Shown here: piece by piece, positions 31,997 through 43,809 of the stretch
How positions within the stretch are numbered: position 1 is the stretch's first letter
Layout: every line of letters begins with the position of its first letter
From: Nyssa sinensis
Taxonomy: Eukaryota > Streptophyta > Magnoliopsida > Cornales > Nyssaceae
Reading direction: 5' to 3'
Assembly: GCA_008638375.1 (NCBI GenBank)
Contig: CM018043.1
Location: 36,007,981-36,071,980 of the forward strand
DNA: 64,000 nt
The notes under the pieces: model-generated
Told to the model about the DNA's origin: nothing
The model's input: the letters and a program-made list of their open reading frames with translations, nothing else
Databases searched by the model: none
Position numbers and translations under genes: made by a program

Positions 31997-34289
31997 ATTC
32001 CAGTATCTGTTCGTGATTTGCTCGGGCATTGTCCGGGCATGACCCGTACTTCCAACTATTAAGATTCTGACTCATCCGTTTATTCAATATTAAACTAAAA
32101 AGCTTTAACGGCTTGGTTCACATGGTTCACCCGGTTAAAATTTGGGTCAGGGTGTTACAGCGCCGTTTTGGTTTAAACTTTTTAAACCTAGAGTTGGCCT
32201 GTTTGGTTACGGGCTTTACAAATTGAAATCAGGTTATAAGGATATCCTGATTACGGATAAGGGTCAATTGGGAATAAGATGGGTTATGTGATTCCGGTTT
32301 TCTAAAGGTTAATGAACCGGTTGGTTTTCTGAGTTTTGAATCGGTTCAGTCCACTGAACCCTTGAACCCTACGGTTTGAACCCCTAAATCATGTAATTAC
32401 TTTTTGGACCCCAAATAATTCCCGATATTACGGATTTGTCCCCAACTGTTTTAAAAATTACACTGTTGCCCAGAATTCTGAGAAACTGTTCAATTAAGCC
32501 CTGAAAATTTAATTAAATAATAAATTAATTATTTTATTATTTTATTAAATAGGTAAAATTACGATGTTACCCCTGGGCATTAATTATGTCAAACGGAGTC
32601 CAAATAAAGCAAATAAATAGTGTATTTTCACTATTTCAAGCATTCTGGACTCAACGGTACGGTCCAAATTGGGAAATTTAGTACCGAAAAATACAGACAC
32701 GTAGGTGTAAATTACTGTACTGCCCCTGATGGAACCCAGGCCCAAATAAAAATAAAAGACAGCCTATTCTGATTATGTCGGGCATTCTGAACTCAACGGT
32801 GAGCTCAGTTTAATGAACTGAAGTCCCGAAAAATACAGACACATAAGGTGTAAAATGATCGAACTGCCCCTAGTGGCACTAAGGGCCAATCAAACATAAA
32901 AGATAGTCCAGGTTAATTATGTCGGACATTCTGGACCCAATGGTAAGGTCCATTTTATGAACTGGGGTCCAAACAATTTGGTTACACGACAAGTAAAATT
33001 ACCAAAATGCCTTTGATGCTATACGGAACCTAAATGGAGTCCGATTGGGACGAAACTGATACCGATAGGAGCCCAGATACTGGTAAAACTGTATAGATGA
33101 TTAAATGACGATTCGGGGTCAGAATTACACAAAACGTAAAATGACCAAAATACCCCTAAGCACATTAAGTGCAAAGCAGAGGACAAATAATGGTCAATCT
33201 GATCTGATAAATTATCATAAGGATAATTATGAACATTGAAGGGCTAAATAAGACTCCGGAACTGTCAACATGTAAAAATGAGAAATGACCGATGTGTCCC
33301 GATGATCAAAAGCAGATACCAAACGAAGTCCAAAGGACTTAGAAAATTATGTACAAGATATTTGGGACATTCTGAGGACCATGATAAGGTCCGGGGTAAG
33401 AATGGCAAAATTACCATTTTGCCCCTAAGGCTAAATAAGCACCTAACTGATAACAATTTAAGTCTAAAAGACTTAGAACTTCATATATAGGATATATGGG
33501 ATATTCCGAGGACCACGACTGGGTCCGGGACAAGAATGACAAAATTACCATTTTGCCCCTATCGTTAAAATAAGAACCTAACTGATGCTGATTGGAGTCT
33601 AAAAGACGTATGACTTTATATTTAAGATATAAAGACCATTCTGAGGACCTTGACAGGGGTCCGGGGCAAAAGTGACAAATGACCGTTTTGCCCCTAAGAC
33701 TGAATAAGTAACTGACTGATAACGATTGAATTCTAATGACTTAGGTTATAATCCTGATGACTGCTAAGCCTAAATTAAGAATAAAATAGCCCCAGATGAA
33801 ACCCGATGAGAGGGCGATAGGCTACTAGGTTATCTTAGGTAATCCGATAGACACCTAAGATGACGAATAAGACCTGAATGGATAAATTCTGATCTGTCTG
33901 TAATTGATAATGATTGTTCAGGATATACATGGTGATGCCTGACGTACTTGGAGGTTATCAGATTGTTTATGCAAGGAGATAACCGTAACAGTTTGTGAGT
34001 AACCTGGAACTTCTGACTTGGTGTATAAGTACACCTTCTAGTTACTGTATTTTAAATACTGTGCTGTACTGTTTTATCTGATACACTGATTTCATGCCCT
34101 TACTCAAATGCATGATTTTTACTCTGTGTGATTCCTCTGTTCTGCACTGCAATAAACCTATCACTGTTTTTACTGAAAGAACAACTGACTCTTGGTACCA
34201 CCTCAGTTTTGAGCATTTTATGAGCATACTGCACTGTTTAATCTGTGCATACTGTACTGTTTATTCTGCTATACTGTTCTGCTCTGCTC

Positions 34290-34910
34290 ATTACTGATCT
34301 GTTCTGTTACACTGATGTTTTACTGATCTGTTCTATTACTCTGATGTTTTAACTGATCTGTTCTGTTACTCTGATGTTTTAACTGTACTCTTGTTTTTAA
34401 TACTGTTTCAAATGAACGTGTTTAACTATCTGTTATGTTTGATCTGTTCTGTTCTGTTCCGCTCAACACTGACCTGTTCTGTTTGATCTGTTTTGTCCTG
34501 ACCTGTTCCGTTTGATCTGTCTGATCTATTCAGTCCTGATCCGTCCTGATCTGTTATGTTTGATCTGTTTTGTCCTGACCTATTCCGTTTGACCTGTCTG
34601 ATCTATTCAGTTCTGATCCGTCCTGATCTGTTATGTTTGATCTGTTTTGTCCTGACCTGTTCCGTTTGATCTGTCTGACCTGTTCTGTTTGATCTGTCCT
34701 GACCTGTTCTGTTTGATCTGTCTGACCTGTTCTGTTTGATCTGTCCTGACCTGTTGTGATTGATCTGTTTTGTCCTGACCTGTTCCGTTTGATCTGTCTG
34801 ATCTGTTCCGTCCTGATTTGTTATGTTTGATCTGTTCCGTCCTAACCTGTTTGCTTTGTTTCGATCTGTTCCGTTCTGTTCTGCCCCGTCCTGTTCTGCT
34901 CAATACTGAT
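34290..34910. repeat. CTGTT-rich degenerate tandem repeat in LTR-6
   Basis: Irregular short units built from TGATCTGTTCTGTCC and CTGACCTGTTCCGTTTGATC. It lies inside the candidate intron and leads into the 66-bp array. Confidence 0.8.
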
Positions 34911-34914
34911 CTAT

Positions 34915-35285
34915 CATGTTCTTTGATGATGTACCTGTATCTCTGATTGATCTACTGTTTCCACTCAGTTTTGTCTTGTTCCGTTCCGTTGATGATATAC
35001 ATGTATCCTTGATTGATATATGGTTTCCACTCAGTTTTGTCTTGTTCCGTTCCGTTGATGATATACATGTATCCTTGATGGGTATACTATTTTCACTCAG
35101 TTTTGTCTTGTTCCGTTCCATTGATGATATACATGTATCCTTGATTGATATACTATTTTCACTCAGTTTTGTCTTGTTCCGTTCCGTTGATGATATACAT
35201 GTATCCTTGATTGATATACTGTTTCCACTCAGTTTTGTCTTGTTCCGTTCTGTTGATGATATACCTGTATCTCTGGTTGACATAT
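34915..35285. repeat. 66-bp tandem array in LTR-6
   Basis: Five to six units. Successive TTGATGATATAC starts at 34989, 35055 and 35121 give a 66-bp period. Because 66 is divisible by 3, long open frames run through it on both strands; these are artefacts. In inverse reading the unit resembles the 55-bp unit of LTR-3. Confidence 0.93.
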
Positions 35286-36283
35286 TGTTTCCGCTCCGTT
35301 CTGTTATGTTCTGTTCTGTTTTATTCTGATTTGTTATGTTTTATTCCGTTCTGTTCGGTTATGATTTGCTATGACCTATTCTGTTTTGTTCGGTTATGAC
35401 TTGTTATGTTCTGTTCCATTCCGTTCTATTATGTTTTATTCTGACCCGTTCTATTCTGACCTGTTTGTCTCTGATTGATATATTGGCATCATTTACTATT
35501 CTGTTCTGATTTGTTGTGCTTTGCTTCATCTTGTTCTGATTTGTTATGTCCTGCTCTGATCGGTTCTGCTCCGTCCTGACCTGTTGTGTTCTGTTCTGTA
35601 CGGTTATGCTTGATACGGTCTGTTATGTTCTGTCTGTTCTGATTTATTATTTTATTTTGTTCAGTCCTGCTTTATTCTACTGAAACTGTATTTAAAGTAG
35701 ATTTATAAAGCTGCTATTTCAGAAACAACTGAACTACCCTTGTGCTTTGTAAACAAGAAATGGATTTGAAACCCTTGACAGGGAACCTGTGTTACTCATT
35801 GGGCTTTTCGAAGCTCACCCCATTCCCTAACATTTTTCAGGAACGATATCTATTAGATCTGATGACACTGATCTGTGGAGACTGGATTATTGAGGATTGA
35901 ATCTATTTAATCAGGTGAGTGATGTACTATGACTGACTTGACTGATATGTACTGAATATAGATATGGCTCATGGATTTAAATGGTACTCTAGAGATTATA
36001 GTTCTGCTCTGTTGTTATATGTCGAATTATAGATATGCTCTGAGGTTGAGTTGTTAGTTGTTGGATTTTAGACTTGCTCTGTGTGATACATATCCTACGG
36101 TGGATACATGAGTTGCATTCCCGTGATAAAAAGAAAAAAAAAGTTTTAAATTCCGCTGCATCTAACCCTACAGTCGGAGTGCAATTCACTGGAAAGTTCA
36201 GAAATTGCCTTCGGTTGGTCGCGTGGCGGCTAACTGGCATCACGTCCTCGACATCCGCGTAGGGTGGGGTTCAGGATGTGACA

Positions 36284-38530
36284 TATCCTGAATAATCATC
36301 ATCAATAGTCCACATATCTTAAATATAAAGTTCTAAGTCTTTTGGACTCAAATCGTTATTAGTTAAGCACTTATTTAACCTTAGGGGCAAAATGATAATT
36401 TTGTCATTCTTGCCCCGGACCCTGTCGTGGTCTTCAGAATAGTCCACATATCTTAAATATAAGGTTCTAAGTCTTTTGGACTCAAATCGTTATTAGTTAA
36501 GTACTTATTTAACTTTAGGGCAAAATAGTAATTTCACCGTTCTTGCCCCGGACCCTATCGTGATCTTCAAAATGTTTCATATATCTCATATATAAATTCC
36601 TAAGTCTTTTGGACTCAAATTGTTATCAGTTAAGCACTTATTTAACCTTAGGAAAAAAATGGTAATTTTGTCATTCTTGCCCCGGACCCTGTCATGGTCC
36701 TCAAAATAGTCCACATATCTTAAATATAAGGTTTTAAGTCTTTTGGACTCAAATAGTTATCAATTAAGTACTTATTTAACTTTAGGGCAAAATAGTAATT
36801 TCGCTGTTCTTGCCCTGGACCCTATCGTGGTCCTTAGAATGTTCCATATATCTTATATATAAATTCCTAAGTCTTCTGGACTTCATTTGGTATCTGCTTT
36901 TGATCATTGGGACATATCGATCATTTCTCATTTTATACGTTGACTGTTTCGGAGTCTTATTCAGCCCTTCGATTATCATAATTATGTTTATGATAATTTA
37001 TTAGATCAGATTGGCCTTTATTCGGCCTCTACTTTGCACTTACCATGCTTAGGGGTATTTTGGTCATTTTACGTTTCATAAAATTCTGACCCCGATTCGT
37101 CATTTAATCATGTGTACAGTTTCACGGGTATCTGGGCTTCTGTTGGTATCAATCTTGTCCCATTTGGACATCGTATAACATCAGGGGCAAATTGGTAATT
37201 TCACATGTTGTATAGCCAAAATTTTTCGGGACCTCAGTTCATAAAATGGACCTTACCATTAGGTCCAGAGCGTCTGACATAGTTAAATTGGACTATCTTT
37301 TGTGTTTATTTGGCCCTGGGTATCATTAGGGGCAATACAGTCACTTATAATTTATATGTTTGTATTTTTTGGGACTTCAGTTCATTAAACGGACCCCACC
37401 ATTGGGTCCAGAGTGTCTAACATGGTTAAATTGGACTATCTTTTATTTTTAATTAACCTAGGTATCATCAAGGGCAGTACAATCATTTATCATTTGCGTG
37501 TCTGTATTTTTCGGGACTTAATTTTCCCAATCAGACTCCACCATTGAGTCTGGAATGCCCAAGATAGTAAAAATTCATTATTTACTTATTTAATTTGGGC
37601 TTCGTTTGAGTCATTTAGTGTCCAAGGGTAAAATAGTAATTTTACTCAATTAATAAAATAATAAAATAAAATATTTTATTAATTATTTATTTCTCAGGGG
37701 CTTATTTGAATTTATCTTTTAAAATTTGGGCCAGAATATAATTATACAGAACAGTTGGGGTTAAAGTACAATTTACTAAAATTCTGGTTTATTTTCTTTT
37801 CAATTAAGCCCTTGGACTGTTGGGTTTACCAGGGTAAACCCTAGACCGAACCCAATAGTCCCTGAACCGACCAGTCCAAGCTAAGTCAGAGAACCGGAAT
37901 AGGATACCCATGCTGTTCCCCTTATCCACGGTTTGGGTTATCCCCATCCCTAATTCCAATTTCATATGGTTGTAACCAAACAGGCCCATTTCAGGTTTAA
38001 GTTTTAAAACCCAATGACGCCGTTTCATTAATGCGGTGACTCAGCACGTGTCTGAGTTGACACGTTCGGTCTGAACAAGTTGGGCGAGTCGACTCAGTCG
38101 ACTCGTCGTCTTCTCTATCACCCAGGTATACTGTAGCCTTAATTTCCAGTTTTCATTTTTTCCATTTTCGTGGGTTTTCCAACACCGATTCCCTCTGCTC
38201 TTCGTTCCAAGTCATTTCTGGGAGCCTAAGGATCGTTTTGGCATTTTTTTTGGAGTATTAGATCGAGCTCAAACGTTTGAACTGGGATTGAATAACCGAA
38301 CCTGCAACTAGCTCGTAAATCCCCATTTCATCACTAAAACTCGCGTGGTTTGGCTCAAAATGACCCTCAGTCCATTGGCTTTCAAGCCACATTCCAAGAA
38401 TCAGTTTTGGGGCTCGATTTCAAGGAATCCATTTCTCAAGCCACGACTGTAAATGAGATTTTCTCCCCTATCTCTTGACCATTTGAAACGATTCCAACGG
38501 ATTTGGAATCTTGGGAGGGTCTTGTTTCAG
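36284..38530 (-). mobile_element. LTR-5, part 2, ending at an abrupt junction
   Basis: It resumes LTR-5 after LTR-6 (TATCCTGAATAATCATCATC, as at 14220 in LTR-3). It runs through five 134-bp modules, the 37240-37640 modules, G-box 38045-38050 and palindrome 38085-38105, up to about 38480-38540. There it stops short of the expected tRNA-like region and plus-strand gag sequence begins. The end coordinate is approximate. Confidence 0.7.
36310..36860. repeat. 133 to 134-bp tandem modules in LTR-5
   Basis: Five units with CATATCTTAAATATAA-type starts at about 36311, 36445, 36579, 36712 and 36845. Each carries AAGTCTTTTGGACTCAAAT, GGGCAAAATGGTAATTT-type and TTGCCCCGGACCCTGTCG motifs. Confidence 0.9.
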
Positions 38531-38554
38531 TCCTAAATGAAACACTCTCGTGCT

Positions 38555-38600
38555 TGCTACTCTTGTGGTCAAGAAGGGCATTTCAAGACCAACTGCCCCT
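38555..38600 (+). pseudogene. RT-B gag zinc knuckle fragment
   Basis: Reads CYSCGQEGHFKTNCP, a perfect CX2CX4HX4C knuckle that binds nucleic acid in gag. A TAG follows directly. No capsid part lies upstream, so most of gag is missing. Confidence 0.85.
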
Positions 38601-38699
38601 AGAAGAGCTAGTCAGTTGGAAGTATAGCTGGTACTCCATCTACTTCAGTAGCTACGACTGTAGCTAGAGTGCAGCCTTGAGGTAGTGGACAGAGAGCTG

Positions 38700-39090
38700 A
38701 GCCGCAGCGCTTAGGGAGGGTTTTCTCATTGACACCCGAAGATACACAGGCTACCACCTCAGTAGTCATAGGTACTCTTCGGATTTGTTCACAATATGCT
38801 AGAGTATTATTTGACACTGGATCCATACATTCATTTATAGCACCAGTATTTGCTGCTAGGCTGAACATAGAAACAATACCCTTAGGTTATATGTTAACCA
38901 TTTCTATGCCTTCAAGAGAGTCACTATGTAACAACACTATATATCGAGCATGTAAGGTATAGATTGGAGATTCACATTTATTAGCCGATCTGATACCGTT
39001 AGACATTTATAGTTTTGATGTTATATTCGGTATGGACTGGTTGGCTGTGAATCATGTATCTATAAATTGCGTGGCCAAGACAGTCAGTGT
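38700..39090 (+). pseudogene. RT-B aspartic protease
   Basis: In frame with the zinc knuckle. It shows ARVLFDTGSIHSFIAPVFA with the catalytic DTGS, and further on DVIFGMDWLAVNHVSINC, the second conserved block of gypsy proteases. Stops occur at about 38963 and 39091. Confidence 0.85.
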
Positions 39091-39205
39091 ATAGAGACTA
39101 GGATGTCTGAGCATTCAGTTTGACAGGATAGGTGTAGCTACCCCACCCTATTTTGTATCCTCTATCCAGGCCAAACGTCCGTTACGTAAGGGCTGCCATG
39201 GGTTC

Positions 39206-40185
39206 TTGTATAGCTTCAGGGACACTCGTTCACAACAACCACCCTTAGAGGAGATTCCCATTGTTAGAGAGTTTCCCGAGATCTTCCTAGATGACTTGCC
39301 GGGAATGCCTGTGGATAGAGAGATAAAGTTTACTATTGATGTACATCTAGGTACCTCCCCGATATCGAGGAATCCTTATCATATGGCACCGAAAAAGTTG
39401 AAAGAGCTGAAGCTATAGTTACAGGATCTGTTAGACAAGGGCTTTATCAGATCTAGTTCTTCACCATGGGGTGCCCCAATGTTGTTTGTGAAGAAGAAGG
39501 ATGGGACCATACGGTTATGTGTTGACTACCATGAGCTGAATAGGGTCACCATCAAGAACCGATACCCTCTGCTAAGGGTAGATGATCTCTTCGACCAGTT
39601 GAAGGGAGCACAGGCTTTCTCTAAGATCGATTTGAGGTTTGGGTACCATCAGTTGAAGGTACGACCTGCAGATATTAAGAAGACGACTTTTAGAACTAGC
39701 TATGGACATTTTGAGTTCCTAGTGATGCCGTTTGGGGTCACAATGCCCCTGTTTCATTCATGGATCTGATGAACAGAGTTTTCAAGCCACATCTAGATGA
39801 CTTTGTGATTGTGTTCATAGACGACATCTTGGTTTATTCCAAGAATCAGGAGGAGCATGAGGTACATCTAAGGAAGGTTCTACTGAAGTTAGGGGAGCAG
39901 AAACTATACGCTAAGCTGAAGAAGTGTGAGTTTTGGCTCCCTAGCATAGCATTTCTAGGGCATGTGATTAGCAAAGAGGGGATCTCTATTGATTCTCAGA
40001 AGATCGAGGCAATCATGGATTGGCCTCGGCCTACCAGTGTCACGGAAGTGCGAAGTTTTATGGGATTGGCTGGTTATTACAGAAGGTTTGTGAAAGACTT
40101 CTCGAAAATAGCTATGCGAATTACACAGCTGACTACGAAAGACGTTCCATTTGTCTGGACAAAGGAGCGAGAAAAGAGCTTTTAA
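39206..40185 (+). pseudogene. RT-B reverse transcriptase
   Basis: The N-terminal part reads FPEIFLDDLPGMPVDREIKF and ISRNPYHMAPKKLKELK, then TAG for Gln at 39416. Next come [40 protein letters not shown] and [16 protein letters not shown] small indel near 39743 shifts frame at the VMPFGVTNAP block. The following frame (39760-40185) holds the catalytic [16 protein letters not shown] and [20 protein letters not shown]. In gypsy elements this copies the RNA into cDNA. It is broken by the stop and the shift. Confidence 0.92.
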
Positions 40186-40620
40186 GAGCTCAAGGACAGA
40201 TTAGTTACAGCTCCGATCTTGACCATGCCAAATGGAACCGAGGGATTTTTGATCTATAGTGATGCCTCACTGAAGGGCTTGGGATGTGTTTTGATGTAAA
40301 GTAGAAGGGTAGTAGCATATGCTTCACGTCAGTTGACGCCACATGAAAGGAACTACCCGACACACGATCTTGAGCTAGCAGCCATTGTCTTCACCTTGAA
40401 GATATGATGGAATTATTTATACAGAACCACGTGCGAGATTTTCACTGACCATAAGAGTCTCAAGTATCTGTTCACACAAAAGGAGCTCAACATGAGACAA
40501 CGCTGTTGGTTAGAGTTGATAAAGGACTACGAGCTCAACATTCAGTACCACCCAGGAAAGGCAAACATGGTAGCTGATGCTTTTAGTAGGAAGTCATCAG
40601 GAAGCTTGGCTTGCTTGTTG
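40186..40620 (+). pseudogene. RT-B RNase H
   Basis: Reads [49 protein letters not shown] and [20 protein letters not shown], ending [16 protein letters not shown]. The catalytic D, E and D residues are visible. Stops at about 40183, 40298 and 40406 (TAA, TAA, TGA). Confidence 0.9.
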
Positions 40621-40779
40621 ACCACTCAGACAGAGATACTGAGAGACTTGGAGGATATAGAGATAGAGATAGTTTTGCCTAGCTTTGAGGCACTGTGTGC
40701 CAATGTCATAGTCAGTTTATTAATTATGGACAGGATCAAAGAGCAGCAGACTCAGGATGAGAAGCTGGCTAAGCTTTGT

Positions 40780-42152
40780 TAGGAGGTTGAGTCAGACATA
40801 GACTCTGAGTTTTCAGTACGCGAATGGATGTTATGCTATCAAGGCAAATCTGTGTACCCGATATGCCAGAGCTGAGAAGGGAAATCCTTCAAGAGGCACA
40901 CAGTTTGAGATTTTCCTTGCATCTAGGAAGCACCAAGATGTATCACAATATTAGAAGCACATATTGGTGGTCTGGGATGAAGCGTGACATAGCTGAGTAC
41001 ATAACATGATGTGCCAAGTGCCAGGAGATCAAGGTAGAACATCAGAAGGCTAGAGGACTTCTACAGTCTCTACCTATCCCCGAGTGGAAGTGGGAACACA
41101 TTACTATGGACTTCATGTCAGGGTTGCCAAAGACATCAAGAGGGAGTGATTCTATCTGGGTCATTGTTGACAGATTAACCAGGACAGCTTATTTCGTGGC
41201 CACGAAGACAACATAGACCTTGGAGCGACTAGCAGAGTTGTACATCAGAGAGATTGTCAGACTTCATAGAGTCCTGGTATCGATCATATCTGATCGGGAT
41301 CCACGATTTGTATCCAGGTTTTGAAGAGGCCTATAGTGAGCTATGGCCATGGAGTTGAGTCTTAGCATAGCGTATCATCCTGAGGCTGACGGTCAGTCAG
41401 AGAGGACGATACAGACTCTAGAGGACTTGTTACAGTTCTGTGTCATAGACTTCAAGGGAAATTGGGAAGATCAGTTGCCACTGGTAGAGTTCACTTACAA
41501 TAATAACTTCCAAGCTAGTATTGGTATGGCATTATATGAAGCATTGTATGGCAGGAAGTGCCGATCACCCCTATGTTGGACAGAGGTGGGTGAAAGGAAG
41601 CTTTATGGGCAAGAGATAGTAGAATAGACTATAGGGAAGATACAGCTGATTAGACGACATTTACTAGTAACTTAGAGCCGACAGAAGAGCTATGCTAATG
41701 CTCACAGACGAGAGTTGGAATTCACAGTAGGTGACTACGTGTTTTTGAAGGTATCACCCATGAAGGGTGTAGTGAGGTTTGGCAAGAGGGGAAAGCTAAG
41801 GCTGAGATACTTTGGACCTTTCAGGATTATGGGAAGGGTTGGGCCAGTAGCCTACCAACTTGCCTTGCCTTCAGAGTTAGCACATGTACACAGTGTATTT
41901 CATGTTTTAATGTTGAGAAAGTGTGTACAGAGTGCAGATCAGGTGATCGAGCACGAGCCATTAGACGTCCAGGAGAACTTGAGTTCTATAGAGCATCCAG
42001 TGCAAATTTTGGGCCGTCGAGATCAGGTTCTACGGAACAAGACTATTCCTTTGGTCAAAATTCTGTGGAAAAACCATCATATAGAGGAAATAACTTGGGA
42101 GCTAGAGGATGACATGCGTGCCAAGTATCCTCAGTTATTTTCATCTTTGTAG
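40780..42152 (+). pseudogene. RT-B integrase with chromodomain-like C-terminus
   Basis: The HHCC zinc domain reads LQEAHSLRFSLHLGSTKMYH, then CAKCQEIK. The catalytic core has EHITMDFMSGLPKTSRGSDS, VSIISDRDPRFVSRF and ADGQSERTIQTLEDLLQF, giving the D, D and E of the DDE site. Then follow FTYNNNFQASIGMALYEALY, the GPY/F-like RLRYFGPFRIMGRVGPVAYQ, and the C-terminal LWKNHHIEEITWELEDDMRA, typical of Del/Tekay chromodomains that target heterochromatin. About seven stops (40782, 41007, 41215, 41323-41337, 41625 and 41672) interrupt it; the last 145 codons are open. Confidence 0.92.
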
Positions 42153-42199
42153 TTACATCTTTCACCCTAGTATGTACTAAGTTTAGGGAAAAGCTTATT

Positions 42200-42214
42200 T
42201 TAAGGGGGAAAGAA
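42200..42214 (+). promoter_or_regulatory. RT-B polypurine tract
   Basis: TTAAGGGGGAAAGAA directly precedes the TGTAATAACC start of LTR-8. Confidence 0.85.
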
Positions 42215-42499
42215 TGTAATAACCTTACCTGGGTTATCACGTAAATCAAGGTAGACCGGGTTGAGTAGTGTACTATCAGTTTTAACCCGAGCTATTAAAG
42301 CTCTATATCATGATATCATATGTACTGAATGATTTTTGAAATGTGAATAGTGTCAGTTATACAGTTAGTGCCGGGCAACGCCCGAGCAACCCAGAATTGA
42401 GCCTCGTAATGCATGCACGCACGTATTCCTATGCATGTGTACGTTACATATATGTGTAGTTAGTTAAAAATAAATGTATGTATACACTTTTAAAAATCA

Positions 42500-42500
<1 letters not shown>

Positions 42501-42530
<30 letters not shown>

Positions 42531-42646
42531 TGAATAAGTAGTATAAATATATGTATATGTATATATACATATGGTATAATATATATAGATGAATAAGTAG
42601 TATAAATATATGTATATGTATATATACATATGGTATAGTATATTAT
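42501..42646. repeat. AT microsatellite followed by a 59-bp tandem duplication
   Basis: An AT run at 42501-42528, then two nearly identical 59-bp copies beginning GATGAATAAGTAGTATAAAT (42529 and 42588). Confidence 0.93.
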
Positions 42647-43809
42647 ATATATATGTATTAAAATACAAGTAAAATGAAATAAAAGATAAAAAAAGAAAAG
42701 CTGCATAAGCAGCATGCATGCAAGTGTGTGTGTGTCAGTTAGTGTGTGTTTTGTATGTGTGTGTTATATATATATATAGTATATATATAGATATTATGCA
42801 AAGAAAAGAAAAGAAAAGAAAAACACAAATAGAAAAGAAAAGGGAAAGATCAGAAAGAAGTCAACAAAGAGGGCTTTAGAAGGGGGAAGAACCAAGAAGA
42901 GATATAGAGAGGAAGTGACTAAGGCGGTTTATGTGTCTATATATGTGTGTGTGTGATTAGATAGAAAATGAAAAAAGAAAAAACCAAGTTGGAGAAGCTG
43001 TGAAGTTGGAAAGACTCAGAAGTAAACCAAGAAGGAAACAAAAGAGGAAAAGTGGGACTGCACCAAGAAAATCAGAAAAATAGGTGAGTGACATGATTTC
43101 TATTTTTGAAATTAAAAGGCATGATAGTTAGTTTGAATTATAGGGTTTTATAGAGCATGAAATGAGGATTTAACTGCAAGAAAAATCAGAAAAAATAGTT
43201 AGGAATTGAGGTAGAAAACCTTATTTACAGGTTTGAAGAATAATTCAGATTTTCATATTTATATGCTTAGAACTTGAAACAAACTATGGGGAATTGATCC
43301 TCTATAGTTCAAGAAGGAAACTGGGAAAGAAAGAAGTAAAATCAGTGAAGAACCATGCTCGAAATTGAAGAATTACAGTTGGCTGGAGCTATTGTTCTTC
43401 TTCATTTCATGACGATATAATAGGTCAAATGAAAAAATAACCCTAGATATGAATTGCTCATGAAAAACTGTAGAGGACTACATTTGGAAAAGGGTGAAAA
43501 TCGACCGAAAGAAGGTCACCGTCGCTAGAGATGGGGACAGAACCCTACCGGTCCTTTATCGAAAAACCAAAGGGGAGACAGTGAACAAGGCTTATGATAC
43601 GACATTGTTTGGTGTTCAGTTTGGGGCGATACTGCATCGTTTTAATTAGGGTTGTTTTAAATTAAAGTTAAGTTAAGAGTGTTTGGGTATACGTTTAAGA
43701 AATTCAAATTAGGATTAAATTGGGTTACAGATCTGGGATAGGATAGCCTATCCCTGAATCGGGTCTTGTCCGCTGTTTGGCCCCAAAAAATACAGAAAAA
43801 ATGCGTGAG

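Larger units (their letters stand above)
28642..32159 (-). mobile_element. LTR-7: 3.5-kb solo LTR nested in LTR-6
   Basis: Bounded by TGTCACGACCCGAAACCC and GGTCAGGGTGTTACA, with TSD GCGCT (28637-28641) / GCGCC (32160-32164), one mismatch. On the minus strand it starts TGTAACACCCTGACCCAAAT, closely like LTR-11 at 52509, and shares the GGGACCTACGGGTCAA direct repeat (29437-29461 here, 55320-55355 in LTR-11). No pol. It has long AT and ATT microsatellites and a tRNA-like sequence. Confidence 0.85.
33995..35840 (+). other. Candidate intron inside LTR-6, carrying tandem arrays
   Basis: Donor TTT/GTGAGTAAC at 33995, hairpin GGGCTTTTCGAAGCTCACCC at 35801-35820, CCCTAAC, and acceptor ATTTTTCAG ending at 35840. 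Span 1846 bp. Confidence 0.42.
26898..36283 (+). mobile_element. LTR-6: solo giant LTR, split by LTR-7
   Basis: It starts TGTAACACCCCGACTTTGCG and ends GGTTCAGGATGTGACA, with a perfect TSD TATCC (26893-26897 and 36284-36288). Removing LTR-7 and one TSD copy leaves about 5.86 kb, the size of LTR-3, to which it is collinear in inverted orientation. It contains the antisense tRNA-like sequence, G-box and palindrome, modules, donor, two tandem arrays, hairpin and acceptor. No gag or pol was found. Confidence 0.87.

Noticed and set aside
34631..35329. Long open frames on both strands with a 22-residue repeat
   Set aside because: The 66-bp unit is divisible by three, so any stop-free unit gives long frames; both strands being open shows it is an artefact.
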